From the NCBI GenBank assembly GCA_024364805.1, contig CM044490.1:9758879-9811131 (forward strand): a DNA stretch of 52,253 nucleotides, read 5' to 3'. Positions 1 to 13,159 of the stretch are shown piece after piece. Position numbers and translations under genes: made by a program. The notes below the pieces were generated by a model. The model saw only the letters and a program-made list of their open reading frames with translations. It was not told the DNA's origin and made no database searches. The first letter of the stretch is position 1. Each line of letters starts with the position of its first letter. Origin of the DNA: Euprymna scolopes (Eukaryota; Mollusca; Cephalopoda; Sepiida; Sepiolidae).

Positions 1-60
1 TATTAAAGTGTGTGCCTGTTTCCATTCTATGGAGGTCAGGTGCGAACCCAGACCAACCAG
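1..60 (-). repeat. Partial tRNA-derived SINE-like copy, cut by the window edge
   Basis: On the minus strand positions 58-15 read a T-arm-like block, GGTTCGCACC in context, followed by a sequence matching the block downstream of the B box in the neighbouring copy at 140-262 (GGTCTG, GTTCG, ACCTG, ATGGAAA in the same order). Only the 3' part is present; the copy runs off the window. Assignment as a SINE rests on this similarity and on the B-box-like core. Confidence 0.35.
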
Positions 61-139
61 TTTATTATACACCCCCAATTTAAGTTAAATCATACGTATC
101 AAATTATTCTTGGGTACATCTATATCAAACACACTTGTA

Positions 140-262
140 AACGTTTTTTTTTTAATTATTAAATTTGTTATTTCCATACTTAGTGGACCAGGTTCGAACG
201 CAGACCCCACAATTTTAATGGACCACCATTCTGCCAGATCAAACATACCCATACCTGTGTCT
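140..262 (-). repeat. tRNA-derived SINE-like element with A and B boxes
   Basis: The minus strand carries TGGCAGAATGG at 236-226, which fits the Pol III A-box consensus TRGCNNARNNGG, and GCGTTCGAACC at 201-191, close to the B-box consensus GGTTCGANTCC. The spacing of about 35 bases is tRNA-like. An A-rich run at 165-145 on the minus strand would be the 3' tail. This is the order expected of a tRNA-derived SINE (promoter head, short body, A-rich tail). The sequence does not fold as an intact tRNA and I would not call it a tRNA gene. Confidence 0.5.
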
Positions 263-353
263 CGATACATCTTCTTTCATTATATGTAATCAGTTTTTTT
301 TAAATAGTCAAGCATATAGGAGCCTATTCGTGACCACACACACATACATTCAG

Positions 354-1940
<1,587 letters not shown>

Positions 1941-1949
1941 CTTCAGTTT

Positions 1950-2155
1950 AAAACGCTGTCCTCATTGTTAGTGGGAAGGTTAAATACGTATGTTTTCGAG
2001 TTCGATTCCAGCTTCCTATGCTTTTTTAAATTTTTGTTATGTCGTTTTTGTGCCAATATCGTCGATCCAGGCAAATTTATATTACCATGTGTATTACATT
2101 TCTGTTAAGAAAACCTGTTAAAATAAAATAAAATTTAAAAAAAAACATTGATTTT
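1950..2155 (+). repeat. Possible tRNA-derived SINE with A-rich tail
   Basis: AGTTCGATTCC at 1999-2009 is a near-perfect B box. About 30 bases upstream, TAGTGGGAAGG (from about 1969) loosely fits an A box. An A-rich tail with TAAAA repeats follows at 2117-2149. The order promoter boxes, body, A-rich tail supports a plus-strand SINE copy. The A-box match is weak, so this is a moderate call. Confidence 0.4.
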
Positions 2156-2239
2156 ACGTATGATTTGAATAGCAGCAGTCACTTTTAATATACCAATTTT
2201 ATAATCCCAAGGGAACACGATGGTATTTCTTTTACAGAG

Positions 2240-4622
2240 ACTATAGAAATTTTATCGAATGTTTTCGGGGAACGGGAGAGCTAGTTTTATACTCGTTATA
2301 GGTGTTTAAATATTTTGAAACAAGATGATGAAGATTTTATCTCCTATTACTGGGAGAGTAAATGCCCAATGCAGTGAAATTGTAATAAAAAAAGTAACCC
2401 AAATAGGACAGGAGCAATTAAAGACATGCCTAGACCAGACAATATAATTACGTTACAGTAATTTTTGGGTCTACAAACTACTATAATTCCTATATACATA
2501 ATATGCACGAACTAAGAGCACCATTAAATGTATTATTGAAGAAGAATTATAAAGGGCTCTGGACAAAAGAATTGTGACGAAGCATTCCAAAAAATTAAAA
2601 GATATTTGTTACCGGATCTAGCCTAAGTACATTACGATCCCGATAAGAATGTAATTGTTGCGGCAGATGCGAGCGAATAAGTTTAGGAGCGGTACTTCTA
2701 CACAGAATGGAAGATGGATCTACTAAACCAATTTCTCACGACTCGAAAGTTTTATTATCCGCTATAAGAAGTCATATCTAAAAAGAGGTTCTGGCGAGTG
2801 TGTATGCCGAGAGAAAGTTTCATAGATCCATTCATGGAAGATCTTTCCAGGTGATAAATCATTTTTGGTTCGGAAAAAGGGAGTACTACGCACACGGCAA
2901 ATAGACTACAGAGATGGAGTATTATTTTGCTCAATTAGGATTTCAAACTGAAACACGTAGCATCTCGTAACATTTTACATGCAGATTGTCTGTCGGGATT
3001 GATCACCAATAAAACTAAATTTGAAAAAAAAACTGTTATAGCTGCACTAAAAGAAGAAAATGAACTACCAGATATATTAATAAATACTGTTAGGGAACTC
3101 CCTGTTACACTTGAGGAATAAAGAAAGCAGCGAAAACAGATAAATATATTAATAAGATAAAAAAAACAAGTGGGGCAAGACGAAAAGTATAGAAAAGGAT
3201 TAAAAGTTGTTTCCATTTTCTATGTGTGATGAAACTCTGATGTAGGCAGAGAGAGTGGTAATACCGCAAGTATTACGAAAGAAAATCCTAAAGGAATTCC
3301 ACATAGGACATCCTGGACTCCCCAAAATGAATGCCCTAATGAGAGGATTCACATGCTGACCTGAAATGGATCATAACTTTTAGAATATTGTGAAATTATG
3401 TAAAGGTTCCAACTAGCCGCAAGATCTCCCACCATATACGTACGCAACCTTGGCATAAAACAGATGCACCCTGGACACGCATCCATATCGATTGCGCATG
3501 AAGGGATATTGTTACCTAGTAATCGTAGATAGTATGTCAACATGTCCAGACATTTTTAAATACAAACGCCCTAAAGCGGCAAACACAATAAAAACGATGG
3601 ACGAGGTATTTAGTCGGTTCGGAGTTCTAAAAAAATTATAAGTGACAATGGCACTATGTTCACAGGTCAAGAATTCAAACACTACTGTGAGGCACTGACC
3701 ATTGAACACATTGCAACACCAACTTTTAACCGTCGATCAAAGGAGCAAGCGGACAGATTTGGCGATACATTTAAACGAGCTTTAAAAAAGAACAGTAACA
3801 TCGACACGAAACAAAAAAGCATTCAAGAATTCTTAGAAATATATAGGATAGCACCAAATCCAATTACAAATGCTAAATTATCTCCAGCTGAAGTTATGTT
3901 TGCCAGGAAGATACGTTCGGTGTTCGACCAGTTAATTCCAAGAGAAAATTGGAAAAAGTACCAAGCATAATGTAAGGTACAAGACTTACAACGACGGGGA
4001 TAAACATTTCTTCAAAAATTATCGGGCAGGGAAGAGTTTTGGGGAAGAAGGCATAATCTCATGAAGAATTGGGAGAATGGCTTACATTGTAAAAGGGCAT
4101 ACATTTTTCCAGAAAAAAAATTAACAAACTGAGACCTCGATACATAGACACAGCCAGAAAACAAGAAATACCAATGGAAGTGCTATATGATACTTTCCAT
4201 ATACAAACTCCAAACAAGGAATACCAGTAACTCAGAAATCAATTCACTCTCCAAAAGTAAAAAAAAAATCGGCGAACAGAAATGGTGAGGAGAAGTGAAA
4301 GGTAAAGGAAATGAACCGAATTTTTGGACAAAGTTTAAAAAGAAAAAAAAAATGATAGAAGCAAAATTCTATGGAAGAATAAAGCTTGGGAGGAAAGTGA
4401 TGTAATGGGATAACCTAACATCCTCTCATAGATGAAATGAACTATAGATATATAGACCCTCTCACGTGACTGAGAGAGAATGAAAAAAGACAGGAAGAGC
4501 ATAAGAAAAGAAGTCGAGTAACTCTTAATTTCATATTAATTCTCTTTTAAATAAACCTCTTTGTCTTTCACCCATAACCACGTGTTTCTTGCTGTATTTT
4601 TATGTAAAGTAAGGATATTACA
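2240..4622 (+). mobile_element. Ty3/gypsy LTR retrotransposon fossil, 3' half
   Basis: Broken remnant of the 3' half of a Ty3/gypsy (Metaviridae) element. Reading 5' to 3' one finds the end of the reverse transcriptase (around 2400-2560, a FLGLTNYY-type thumb block), the RNase H start with the ADAS motif (around 2660), then integrase: a zinc-finger region (around 3280-3480) and the catalytic core with LISDNGTMFTGQEF (around 3634-3676) and the AERFVDTFKRAL-type block (around 3750-3785). A short C-terminal basic region and a 3' LTR follow. The integrase style is nearest the Mag-type gypsy lineages, which is inference. It carries more than ten breaks and is old. The gag, protease and 5' LTR are not in the window. 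Confidence 0.85.
4401..4622 (+). repeat. 3' LTR of the Ty3/gypsy fossil
   Basis: The 222-bp segment starts TGTAAT and ends ATTACA, a perfect 6-bp terminal inverted repeat of the TG...CA type. It is preceded by a purine-rich tract (about 4388-4400) as expected for a polypurine tract. An AATAAA signal lies at about 4551-4556. Its position directly after the integrase C-terminal region fixes it as the 3' LTR. No second copy lies upstream within the window. Confidence 0.75.
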
Positions 4623-5960
4623 ATATATGATTGTTACTTCTTAACAGAAGTGTACCGTCTACTCCTAAAGTGTGAGTGTGTCCGTGTTTACGAAGATGTC
4701 CCTTTAATCAGACTTTACTCCTACATTAATGTTCCCATATTTGGCATAAAACATTCCTTCGTGTAAAGGTGATCGCATGATAGTAGTGTGACTCCTCGAA
4801 TGCTGTGTAAGACAACTTTTGTATTCCCCTTCCGAAACAAGTGTCTAGTCTAGCGCATCTGATTTTGAATGATTTTCATTTCAATACTATTACTATTTGA
4901 TTGCTGAAAACAACATTATCAATCGTAAGCTTCCTCCATTTTCTATTAGGTATTCTTCGAATACAGCATTGGTAAAACATTTGCAATAACTTGAGATACA
5001 TTCTAGATGTTCTTCCAGGTTCTGCGTCATATAGCTATTGTTGTTATAACACATGATTCGTACATACGTAGCTTTGTTTTGACGATACAACTTTAATGAC
5101 ATAGGTATACAGAATGTTCAAATAACAGAGTGATCAATACGATGCTCGATTAAAAAGCCTATGTATATGAATAGTTGCATTTATATTTTATTCGGGGGAG
5201 ATTCTCGATAGAGAATATTTATCAAATATATCACACTTCAGTTACTTTGCAGGTAATGTCCACTAATTCAAAAGCCTTTTTAACAGACCATCTTAAAGAA
5301 ACATATCCAAATATTTTCGTAAACACCCGTTCTTAAACGACTAAATCTATTTGGAATTTTATGAAACAATTACCGTGATTCCATATCGACTTTGTCTCAC
5401 AAGAGAATTTGAGATCTTCACGGACGCCTTCAGTTACTAATTCACTTTTCTGGCACCAAATCTCTTAGACAAGTATGGTCTAAGAAATGTTTTACATCGA
5501 AAATTCTTAGTATTCGGAGATAGTATAAGATATAACTTTAATTCGTTCAGAACTGGTATTACTCGTTTTATCCGTAATTATCCTGTTCCGACGCGATGAA
5601 ACCGACCGAAAAGGAATTATGTAAATAAGTAATCCGAAAATAAGTTATCAGACGTATGCGTTATTTAGTAAGTGTTAGTTTTCATAGAGAATCTCATAGG
5701 CGCTGAAGATTTAATTCTTATTGCAAGTATTATTAAGGATAACTTTGCAAATAAATTGTGAGTTCCATCTAATCATAAGTAAGGCAAAGAACGTCTGATA
5801 CTTTTGAAGATTAATTATGTAGAGTCTCTTCAGTTTGACAGAAAACTTACCGTGTTGCACAAGATTCACCTAAAAAATATCGACGATTAAACCAGCCGAA
5901 ACGTATTAAAATTGACACTCAAGCCGATATCTGTACTTAGAATAATTGAAAACATATAAA
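4623..5960. other. Unassigned AT-rich DNA
   Basis: No recognisable gene, repeat end or RNA gene. Short open frames such as the one at 5102-4893 on the minus strand have no family signature that I know. Confidence 0.55.
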
Positions 5961-5963
5961 TTA

Positions 5964-6190
5964 CTAGCGGTGGTACCCGGCGTTGCCCGAGTATTTCGAG
6001 TTGTGTGTTGTTTTGGGTTAATCAAAACAAAATAATTATCAAAAATCGTTGCCTGAGTGATTGTTTCCGGGGGGGTGAAAAAAGTGTTGGTAGGTAACTT
6101 CGAAGGATCGAACACGAAGTCTTGAAATGAATTTAGAAAATAAAGTGTGAAAAAAAAGAACGCGCGACGTTATCAGCTCGGCCACTAAGA
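5964..6190 (-). repeat. tRNA-like repeat ending in a Helitron-like GC hairpin and CTAG
   Basis: Read on the minus strand, TGGCCGAGCTG at 6184-6174 is a perfect A-box match and GTGTTCGATCC at 6115-6105 a close B box. About 115 bases further lies a GC-rich hairpin (CCCGG at 5976-5980 against CCGAG at 5987-5991 on the plus strand, loop CGTTGC), then a short spacer and CTAG at 5967-5964 followed by T. A short hairpin about ten bases before CTRR, with insertion before T, is the known 3'-end signature of Helitrons. The tRNA-like head makes this a composite or a SINE with a borrowed tail. Confidence 0.45.
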
Positions 6191-7915
6191 CATATTAACG
6201 AACACATCTTTTAATTGATTTAAGTATCATAAAGATAGTTTAGGAGCAGTTGTACGTAGTGGTTGTATATGCATTGCTTCTTATATAGCCTGCCAAAATT
6301 TCCACATATGTGTTTATATCAGTAGGTTGAGACTGTTCCGCCTCATATGAGTTTGGGTTAAATATGACTTGCTGATGTGACTGATAGACCCGATTTTCAT
6401 TTCGTTCAAGGAAGTGCAAAGTGTCTTCCTTAAACTGTTCATAATGTCCCCATTGTCGGCTTCTTTTTCTGGTTGCAACTGCTGTTGTAAGACGACTAAT
6501 GGAAGTCTTTTTGGTGCCATATTGTAAAAATGTATTGTGTAAAAAGTGAAAGATTGTTATATACTCAACTAATGAAAAATATGTTCTTGTTTTTTAGATT
6601 TCTGGTATTTGATCGCCTTTTAAACTGGAAAAAATGACACACTTCAGTTTATGTTTTTAATCTCGGCCACCTGCTACCGACCAAAGAAATTATTTCAACG
6701 TTTCAAATACTGAATGAAATATATGAGTTTACTACTTTATACACCGATTTAGGTAATATATGACGGGAGTAAAATTTAAGGAAATGCAAACAGCGGACGT
6801 TATTTTGGAAACAATATAAACCGGAAATGATTTTTTTCTTGCGAAAAAAAAATGGAAAGAATCAGGGTTCCCTTAGGCGCCAATAATTGGGGGAAAAATG
6901 ACATTATTGTTGATGTTTCCACTACCCCCTCCTGGCAAAGAAATGAAACTCCACCTGGCAAACAAAAAGAACCATTTTTTTGTAATTTAAATTTTATATG
7001 TATGAGTCTTGGGCGAAAATTGAGAGACCTACTAGTTTTATATGGCAAAAACTGCAAAAAGAAATGCCACAATATAAGTTATGTTTACAGAGTCCCCGTT
7101 CCTTGACGGAGTAATGAAACTAAATTTATGTTTTTATTTTTTTAAGAGAACTAATTGACAGGAAGTGTTAAATTCCATTCCAGTTTTGTAGACAACTGTC
7201 TTCTTGGCAAATAAATACAACGGAATCTCGTTTAGTAAACGGAACACGCACATAAACTTAATGAATAAAAGGGGTGTTTAAAATTCGATTCTAGGCGTTT
7301 AAGCAAAAAAAAAAAAAGATTACGCCACGGAGCAATTCAACTGAGTTTTAGAATTAATGTTTGTGTAATCTCGGTATCAGTTCATTACGTGGTGCGTTTC
7401 ACCCAATAGGAAGCATGGAACGGAAAGGCACGGTTAAATTCCATTCCAGTTCCTTAGCAACTCCGAAGTAAAGAAAACCCAAACCGGCGTTCCTTCGTAA
7501 CTGTCCCGCGTGAACGAACAGGGAAGTAATGTAAGTAGTGAAATATCTTGATTGTTAATCATATTAAGGTCAAAATACCGGTGGGAAAATACTCTCTTAG
7601 CAGGATATTTTTCCCTAAACATGTCAACCCGAAAGACGAGAAAACCTTATAGAAGCGGTTGTTGGTTTGACTTACTTGTCAGTGAGAAAATAAAACAACA
7701 AAAAAACAGTAAAAACAGGGGTATGTTAATATAATTTATCGTTTAAAAGGTATCAAATATTTTTCTACTTATCTGACACGTATCAAACGCGTTGAACGCT
7801 TCCATTTATTGAACACGTTTGCCGGAGTGACTATGCTGTTACACTCGGAAGTGGAACCAATGTTGCAGTAATGTAGTGAGGGGTCCGTTTATACTTAAAG
7901 ATATACTGATAGTCC
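6191..7915. other. Unassigned region with a short diverged direct repeat
   Basis: No gene recognised. A block reading GTTAAATTCCATTCCAGTT occurs at about 7167 and again at about 7433, roughly 265 bp apart, suggesting a decayed tandem duplication or two copies of one repeat. The remainder is A/T-rich with poly-A and poly-T runs. Confidence 0.5.
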
Positions 7916-7919
7916 TAAC

Positions 7920-7968
7920 TTTATATTTTTTATTTATTTATTTACTTATTTATTTTTATTTATTTTTC
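7920..7968. repeat. TTTA-type tetranucleotide tract
   Basis: Imperfect TTTA/TTTTA tract followed by a pyrimidine-rich block. It resembles the complement of a LINE simple-sequence tail, but no LINE body is recognisable beside it. Confidence 0.7.
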
Positions 7969-8128
7969 CACCCTCCTTTCTTCTTTCTTGGGCCTAGAGG
8001 ATGTTTTAGGTTCATTTGCATTTAACCACTGACTGGAATTAATATTATATTTGGCAGGGATTGAGTCAAGATAAAGAATTTTATTAAATCGACAATTTTG
8101 CACCAAAAATAAAATACCGAGGGGAAAA

Positions 8129-8131
8129 GTA

Positions 8132-8165
<34 letters not shown>
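8129..8165. repeat. (TAT)n trinucleotide microsatellite
   Basis: About twelve ATT units. An open frame across it on the minus strand gives only an asparagine run and is not a gene. Confidence 0.95.
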
Positions 8166-8259
8166 GTAATTTTTGTTATTATTAAACTTAACTGTTGTGT
8201 TGTTTCTGTTAAACGATGTATATAGCGTTCCACACTTTACTAAATTATTCATATTTTAA

Positions 8260-9800
8260 TTGTCAATGTTAATTTATATTCTTATTAAGTTTAGAATATA
8301 ACATTGGCATTATTTACTTTATTACTAGATCACCCTTAGAAAAGACATTTTTTAATGGAGAATTCGAATATAATATCTTTGTGACTCACATAGAGATCAA
8401 ATGTAACTCCTTGGGTAATACTCCTTTGATCTTTAATAAAGATAAAATATGTTACAGTATATTTTTGTGATCTCTTAGTCTTATTGAATTTTAAGCCAAG
8501 AATTCATCGAAATGTGAATTAGGAAATTTTGTACAGATTCTATTGCAAAAATCAGTAAATGAATACGCACCATTCCTTACAAAAGTCATTGCACATTAGC
8601 CATATGTCTACAGAGATAATAATTAGGCCGCGAATACTGTATATTTTTGGAATATTCAGTCAATGTTTACTTATAGGTAAAGTTGTTAGAACAACCCCCT
8701 TTACAGAGAGACCTAAGGCATTCGTGAAAAATATTTAGTATCATATCATATGTCAGCTGCCTCATGCCTATGGTAACAATTTATACCATCATCTTCATAA
8801 ATTTATATACTACTCTGTTTCACATTTTCGTTTGTTTCTTCGTTTTCATTTTTCTTTCGTGCCCGATAATGTTCTCATTTTCTTTAAAGGTCTCAATTTA
8901 AACAACTTCAATCATGTTCACCTATATGCATGAACTGTTATTACTCTTATTGTAACCTACGCTGATAAAAACCACGGCGAGCCTAGCTACATTAATAAAA
9001 TGATGTTTCTATTGCATTTTCCACTATGCGAATTACTCTAAGAAATAAGATGGTACGATATGTAAACACACTCTGATAAACTACTGTGTCTATTGTTTAT
9101 ACAAGAATTTGTGATGACAAATTCCGTAAATCTGCCCGACAAACATTTGGGCGACAGAACATTTAGAGTAATATTATTAAGTGTTTTATTTTTTTTTTAA
9201 ATTACTGAAATATCCGATTATATTTTTTATGAATTAGGATTTCCGATTTGAATCTACAGATGCAAAAAACATTTTTTCCTCACGATCAAATAAACATAAA
9301 TCTAATGAAGTGTACCTTAAATAAATAACAATCTAATGAAGCAAAAATAAAAGAAATAGAAATAAAAAAGCCAAGAAAATGGAAAAAATACATACATTAC
9401 AACAATAACAAACATAATAATAACTTCCTCGCTGCTTTATACAAATAGAAACTATACTGAACCCTTAAAAAGTTCACAGGGCAAAGGTTTTAAAAAACAC
9501 CGCGTGATAAACGTTCATTCATTGGATGCATTAGGTATTAATTACACCATTTGGTTAACTCCTGTTATCAAGTAAATATAGTTTACAATGAATTAAAAGA
9601 AACATACTATAATATCAATTTTATGCAACAGACTGACTCCGAAAAACAGGATAACACAGGAGGGAACTCCCTGCAAATTAATTACCACATATATTTTAAA
9701 ACTTAATATCATTTTTAAAACGTAATACCATTATCCTCATAAATATTTCTGACTGTTATCATAAATGCTTAAAATAAATGGCTAAAATGATATGTATTTC
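8260..9800. other. AT-rich unassigned DNA
   Basis: No coding, RNA or repeat-end signal recognised in this stretch. Confidence 0.55.
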
Positions 9801-9807
9801 ATCAAAT

Positions 9808-9818
9808 ATTATATATAG

Positions 9819-9855
<37 letters not shown>

Positions 9856-9947
9856 GGTACATATATATAATATGCCTATATATAGTATATGTGTATAATC
9901 ATGTATTTATACATATATGCATTATATATATATATACGAATATATAC

Positions 9948-9999
<52 letters not shown>

Positions 10000-10163
10000 G
10001 TGTGTGTGAGTGTGCGTGTATACGTGAAGACAACGATTTAGAAAAAAAAGACACTAAAAATGTGAGGGGAAAATAAAATGTATACACATGCGTATATATA
10101 CATATATATGTATATATACATATATATATATGTATATATTTATATATATATATATATATATGT
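9808..10163. repeat. Compound (TA)n/(TATG)n microsatellite cluster
   Basis: Three TA-rich tracts (about 9808-9846, 9949-9996, 10092-10163) with interspersed ATAC and TATG units and a TGTGTG block at about 10000-10014. Confidence 0.9.
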
Positions 10164-10189
10164 ACAAGTTAAATTGTAGGTGTGTGTAC

Positions 10190-10835
10190 ACTTTTGTTTT
10201 AAACTACTCTGTCAATTTTTAGACTAGATTTTCGAGATTTGACATAAGTCGTATTGAGATGTGGAAAACTCATTTTAATTGGTTTGCAACCAGTAATTTG
10301 GATATAAAGGGAAAAAGTTCAACGATTTTCCATTTACAAACTCTACCTATCTTCTCAGCCAATTTAGGGTATCAATCTTGACGTTTTTGATGTATGTTAC
10401 TTGGACGGATCAAATTTTAATTTGATTTGAGTTCAAAACAATAACTGTTAAGAGATCAAAATTGAGGTAAAATAAAAAAGAATGACCTCTTTTATCTCAA
10501 CATTTCAAATATTACATGAAGTGTATCCAGACATAAATCAATTTTTAATCGGTTTTTGGCCGGAAGATTAGCTGCCAAAAAGACAATGTTAAAAAAAAAA
10601 ATATCTTTACTATATGTAGCAAACTATTCAGCCGATTTTGAGTTTATATATTCGAAATTTTACATAAAAGGTATTCAGACATGCAGGTTGCTTTTAATCA
10701 ATTTTGCACTAAAACTTAGCGGTCAAGAGGTCAAATTCAAAGAGCTGTACTTTGCAGACTACACTAAAGTCCTCAGCGGATTTATGACTGCATCACCTTT
10801 AAATTTTAGATTCACGAAACTTAGACGAGCCAAAC

Positions 10836-10841
<6 letters not shown>
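10190..10841 (+). repeat. Dispersed repeat family H, two diverged tandem units
   Basis: The sequence ACTCTGTCAATTTTTAGAC near 10208 and its diverged counterpart near 10628 mark the start of units that also occur at 10906, 42650 and, reversed, at 38370. The units share blocks such as TTGGCCGGAA and GAGGTCAAA in the same order. They are the internal part of family H, whose 3' hairpin end is seen at 11231-11246. No protein is encoded; the open frame that crosses the TA tract at 10842 is a chance reading. Confidence 0.55.

Positions 10842-10906
<65 letters not shown>
10842..10906. repeat. (TA)n microsatellite
   Basis: Uninterrupted TA tract between two units of repeat family H. Confidence 0.98.
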
Positions 10907-10909
<3 letters not shown>

Positions 10910-11262
10910 CTGTCAATTTTAAGTCTATATACTCGAAATCTGATATACATAGTACTGAAATTTGGGAAAATCGATGTGATCGGTGTTCTGCCAAAGATTT
11001 TGCGATTTAATGGAAAATTTTCAGGGATTTTTCCTTTGAGAATTTTACAAAACTCCTCCGACCATTTTTTCTCTAAACACTTGAAATTTTAGATATAGGT
11101 TCATAAGATATCGATCTACATTATACTTTAATGTAAGTCCAAAACAATAAAATTAAACGGGCATAATAAGGGTCAAATAAAAAAAAAAAGATATTGACCA
11201 TTTTTTCTGCTCAACATCCATCTCCAAATACCCGGGCTACGCCGGGCACCCAGGCTTGCATA
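10907..11262 (+). repeat. Dispersed repeat family H, near-complete unit with 3' hairpin
   Basis: This copy starts with CTCTGTCAATTTTAAG right after a TA tract and ends with the hairpin CCCGG (11231-11235), loop GCTACG, CCGGG (11242-11246). The expected CTAG is changed to CTTG (11254-11257). About 355 bp long, it is non-coding. Hairpin plus CTRR-like end suggests a non-autonomous Helitron or Helentron-type element; the 5' TC end cannot be placed with certainty. Confidence 0.5.
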
Positions 11263-11544
11263 TATATAATAGAATGAAGATGTAATGACCTGAATACATA
11301 ACGTTTCGCCTGAGTTATGCGGGCTTTTCCAAGAAAGATGTTCACTGACGAAAGGGTCGGGGATAGCATAATGTTTTTCTCATGTAAATTATATTTCTAT
11401 GTTCATCTCTGCATTTTATGATTAGAGAAAATAGTAAATTGCAGTAAACTAGCGTGGTTGATTACATCTAAAAATTAAAAGTAATAAAGTAAATATATTG
11501 ATAAACGGAGACTAGAAAATAAATTGGCTAAAATTTCGTAGATA
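11263..11544. other. Unassigned spacer
   Basis: AT-rich, includes a CGAAACGTT motif on the minus strand at 11309-11301 that I could not fit to a ribozyme. No gene seen. Confidence 0.5.
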
Positions 11545-12285
11545 TTTAAAAGATTGCGTCTGGAAATATGACCGTGATAGATAACATGCAAGAGAGCTAT
11601 ATGCTCAGTCTGTTAAATCCAAACTAGCTGAACAAGTGCTTGTTTCCCACCAGGTCTGGCAAATAGCAAACAGGATCTTTAACAGAAGCGTGCGTTCTAT
11701 CAAAACTATCATCAATGGACCTGAGGTTATCTCGTCAGCATCAGACAAGACCAGGCTATTTGCCAAGAACTTTGCAGTTAATTCTACCCTATGAGATAAG
11801 TGTCATAAACTCTCTGTATTTCCTCCTATAACAGATAACAGGCTATGCACCATACAAATATCCGTGCGTTAGGTCGCCAAGCTAATCAAGAATCTGGATT
11901 CCAGTAAAGCAACTGGCCCTGACGGCATTCCAGCTATAGTGCTGAGAAAGCTCCAACCAGAACTTGCCCCCCATACTTACAAAACAGCAACAGTTGCCTT
12001 AAGGAGAAGTGCTTTCCAACACACTGGAAAACCTCATCAGTATGCCTTCTATTTAAGAATTCACGTGAAAAGTCATTCCCCCCTCAGTACGGACCAATAA
12101 GTCTCCTGTGTGCCATGAGTAAGTTGTTGGAATCCATATTAAATAAAGAAGTAGTCAACCACCTCAACAGAAACAACCTTCTTAGTGACATGCAATATGA
12201 TTTCCGCTCTGCAAGATCTACAGCAGATGCGGTAACGGTTACATCACATAGGATTAGTGAATCTCTTTACAAAGTTTTCTTTTCC
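11545..12285 (+). mobile_element. LINE family B fragment (linker and start of reverse transcriptase)
   Basis: The translation in shifting frames matches the family B copy at 32450-34312 in order: YAQSVKSKLAEQ (about 11594), VWQIANRIFNRSV, the RT entry block LDSSKATGPDGIPA (about 11895-11935) and LLESILNKEVVNHLNRNNLL (about 12123-12182). These are the finger-domain blocks of a Jockey/CR1-superfamily non-LTR retrotransposon. Several stops and frameshifts break it. The copy lacks the palm with YADD and the whole 3' end, which is unusual because LINE insertions normally lose the 5' end, so a later deletion is likely. Confidence 0.75.
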
Positions 12286-13159
12286 AGAGCATTTTATTCT
12301 AATTTTTACACGCCATCGTTCAGTGTACTACGCTACTTTATCCCAATTTAATTCCCTCTAATTCTAAAAACTCCCGTCGTAATCTCGTTTCATTTTATTT
12401 ATTTACACTGGACAGAGTTAGACACAAAGGCCGTTTTTTTTTACGTGGAAAAAAGGTACAAAAATAAAAATTGTCTCAGTCGTGAAGAACTGCCCCTCCA
12501 CCGAAAGAGAACAAGAAATGGAAGTACAACATCTGAAGAACAGATACTACACTTTGATCTTGGCAAAAAGGGCAAGACTCAGCTAATCAACCTAGAACCA
12601 CAGCTATCTATATAAACACATATAAAATATTATTAGATATATACTGAAGAGTCAAAACAGTGAAAAGAATATGCTGTTGTCACAGCCCTAGTTATATTTG
12701 ACTAATATTTTCTCATGTTTATATTTTTCTTATAATTTATATGTGATGAGCACCAGAGTTTCGCTTTTGTCTATCTCATTTAATTTCTGTTGGTATTATA
12801 TTCATATAAAAGATACTAATACGCCACAATCTCGTTGATACACCGGTTTCCGCCCGATAACCGATAGTAAGTAACGTTGAACCTAGTCAGTAAAGATTGG
12901 GCGACCGTCTGGGATTTCCAGGTGCTTTATGCGCTCTCCGCGTACCTCGGTATTGTTTGCAGTAATCTTGACTTATCATTTACAGTGGACTCAAACTGTG
13001 CCGAATCTGGAGAGGTACGGTTGGCGATTGCGCAACCCGTCCTCACAATCACACGTGCAGTCTCCCATACGAGGGGTATACTTTGTCTTTTGAGCTTGTA
13101 CGGAGGCATTGATAACACTTAAATAACGTGGACTATAGATTTGTAGGATAACTTTCGAA
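12286..13159. other. Mostly unassigned; possible LINE 3' tail on the minus strand
   Basis: On the minus strand about 12610-12395 ends in GTGTAAATAAATAAAATG, which resembles the simple TAAA tails of Jockey/CR1-type LINEs, but no protein part is recognisable. A locally GC-richer stretch at 12865-13120 holds an open frame of 81 codons on the plus strand with no family that I recognise. Confidence 0.35.

Noticed and set aside
191-236. A functional tRNA gene at the A/B boxes
   Set aside because: The boxes are present but the acceptor and anticodon stems do not pair; SINE head is the better reading.
11281-11345. Minus-strand CGAAACGTT near 11301-11309 as a hammerhead
   Set aside because: No CTGANGA box or closing helix II at the right distance upstream.
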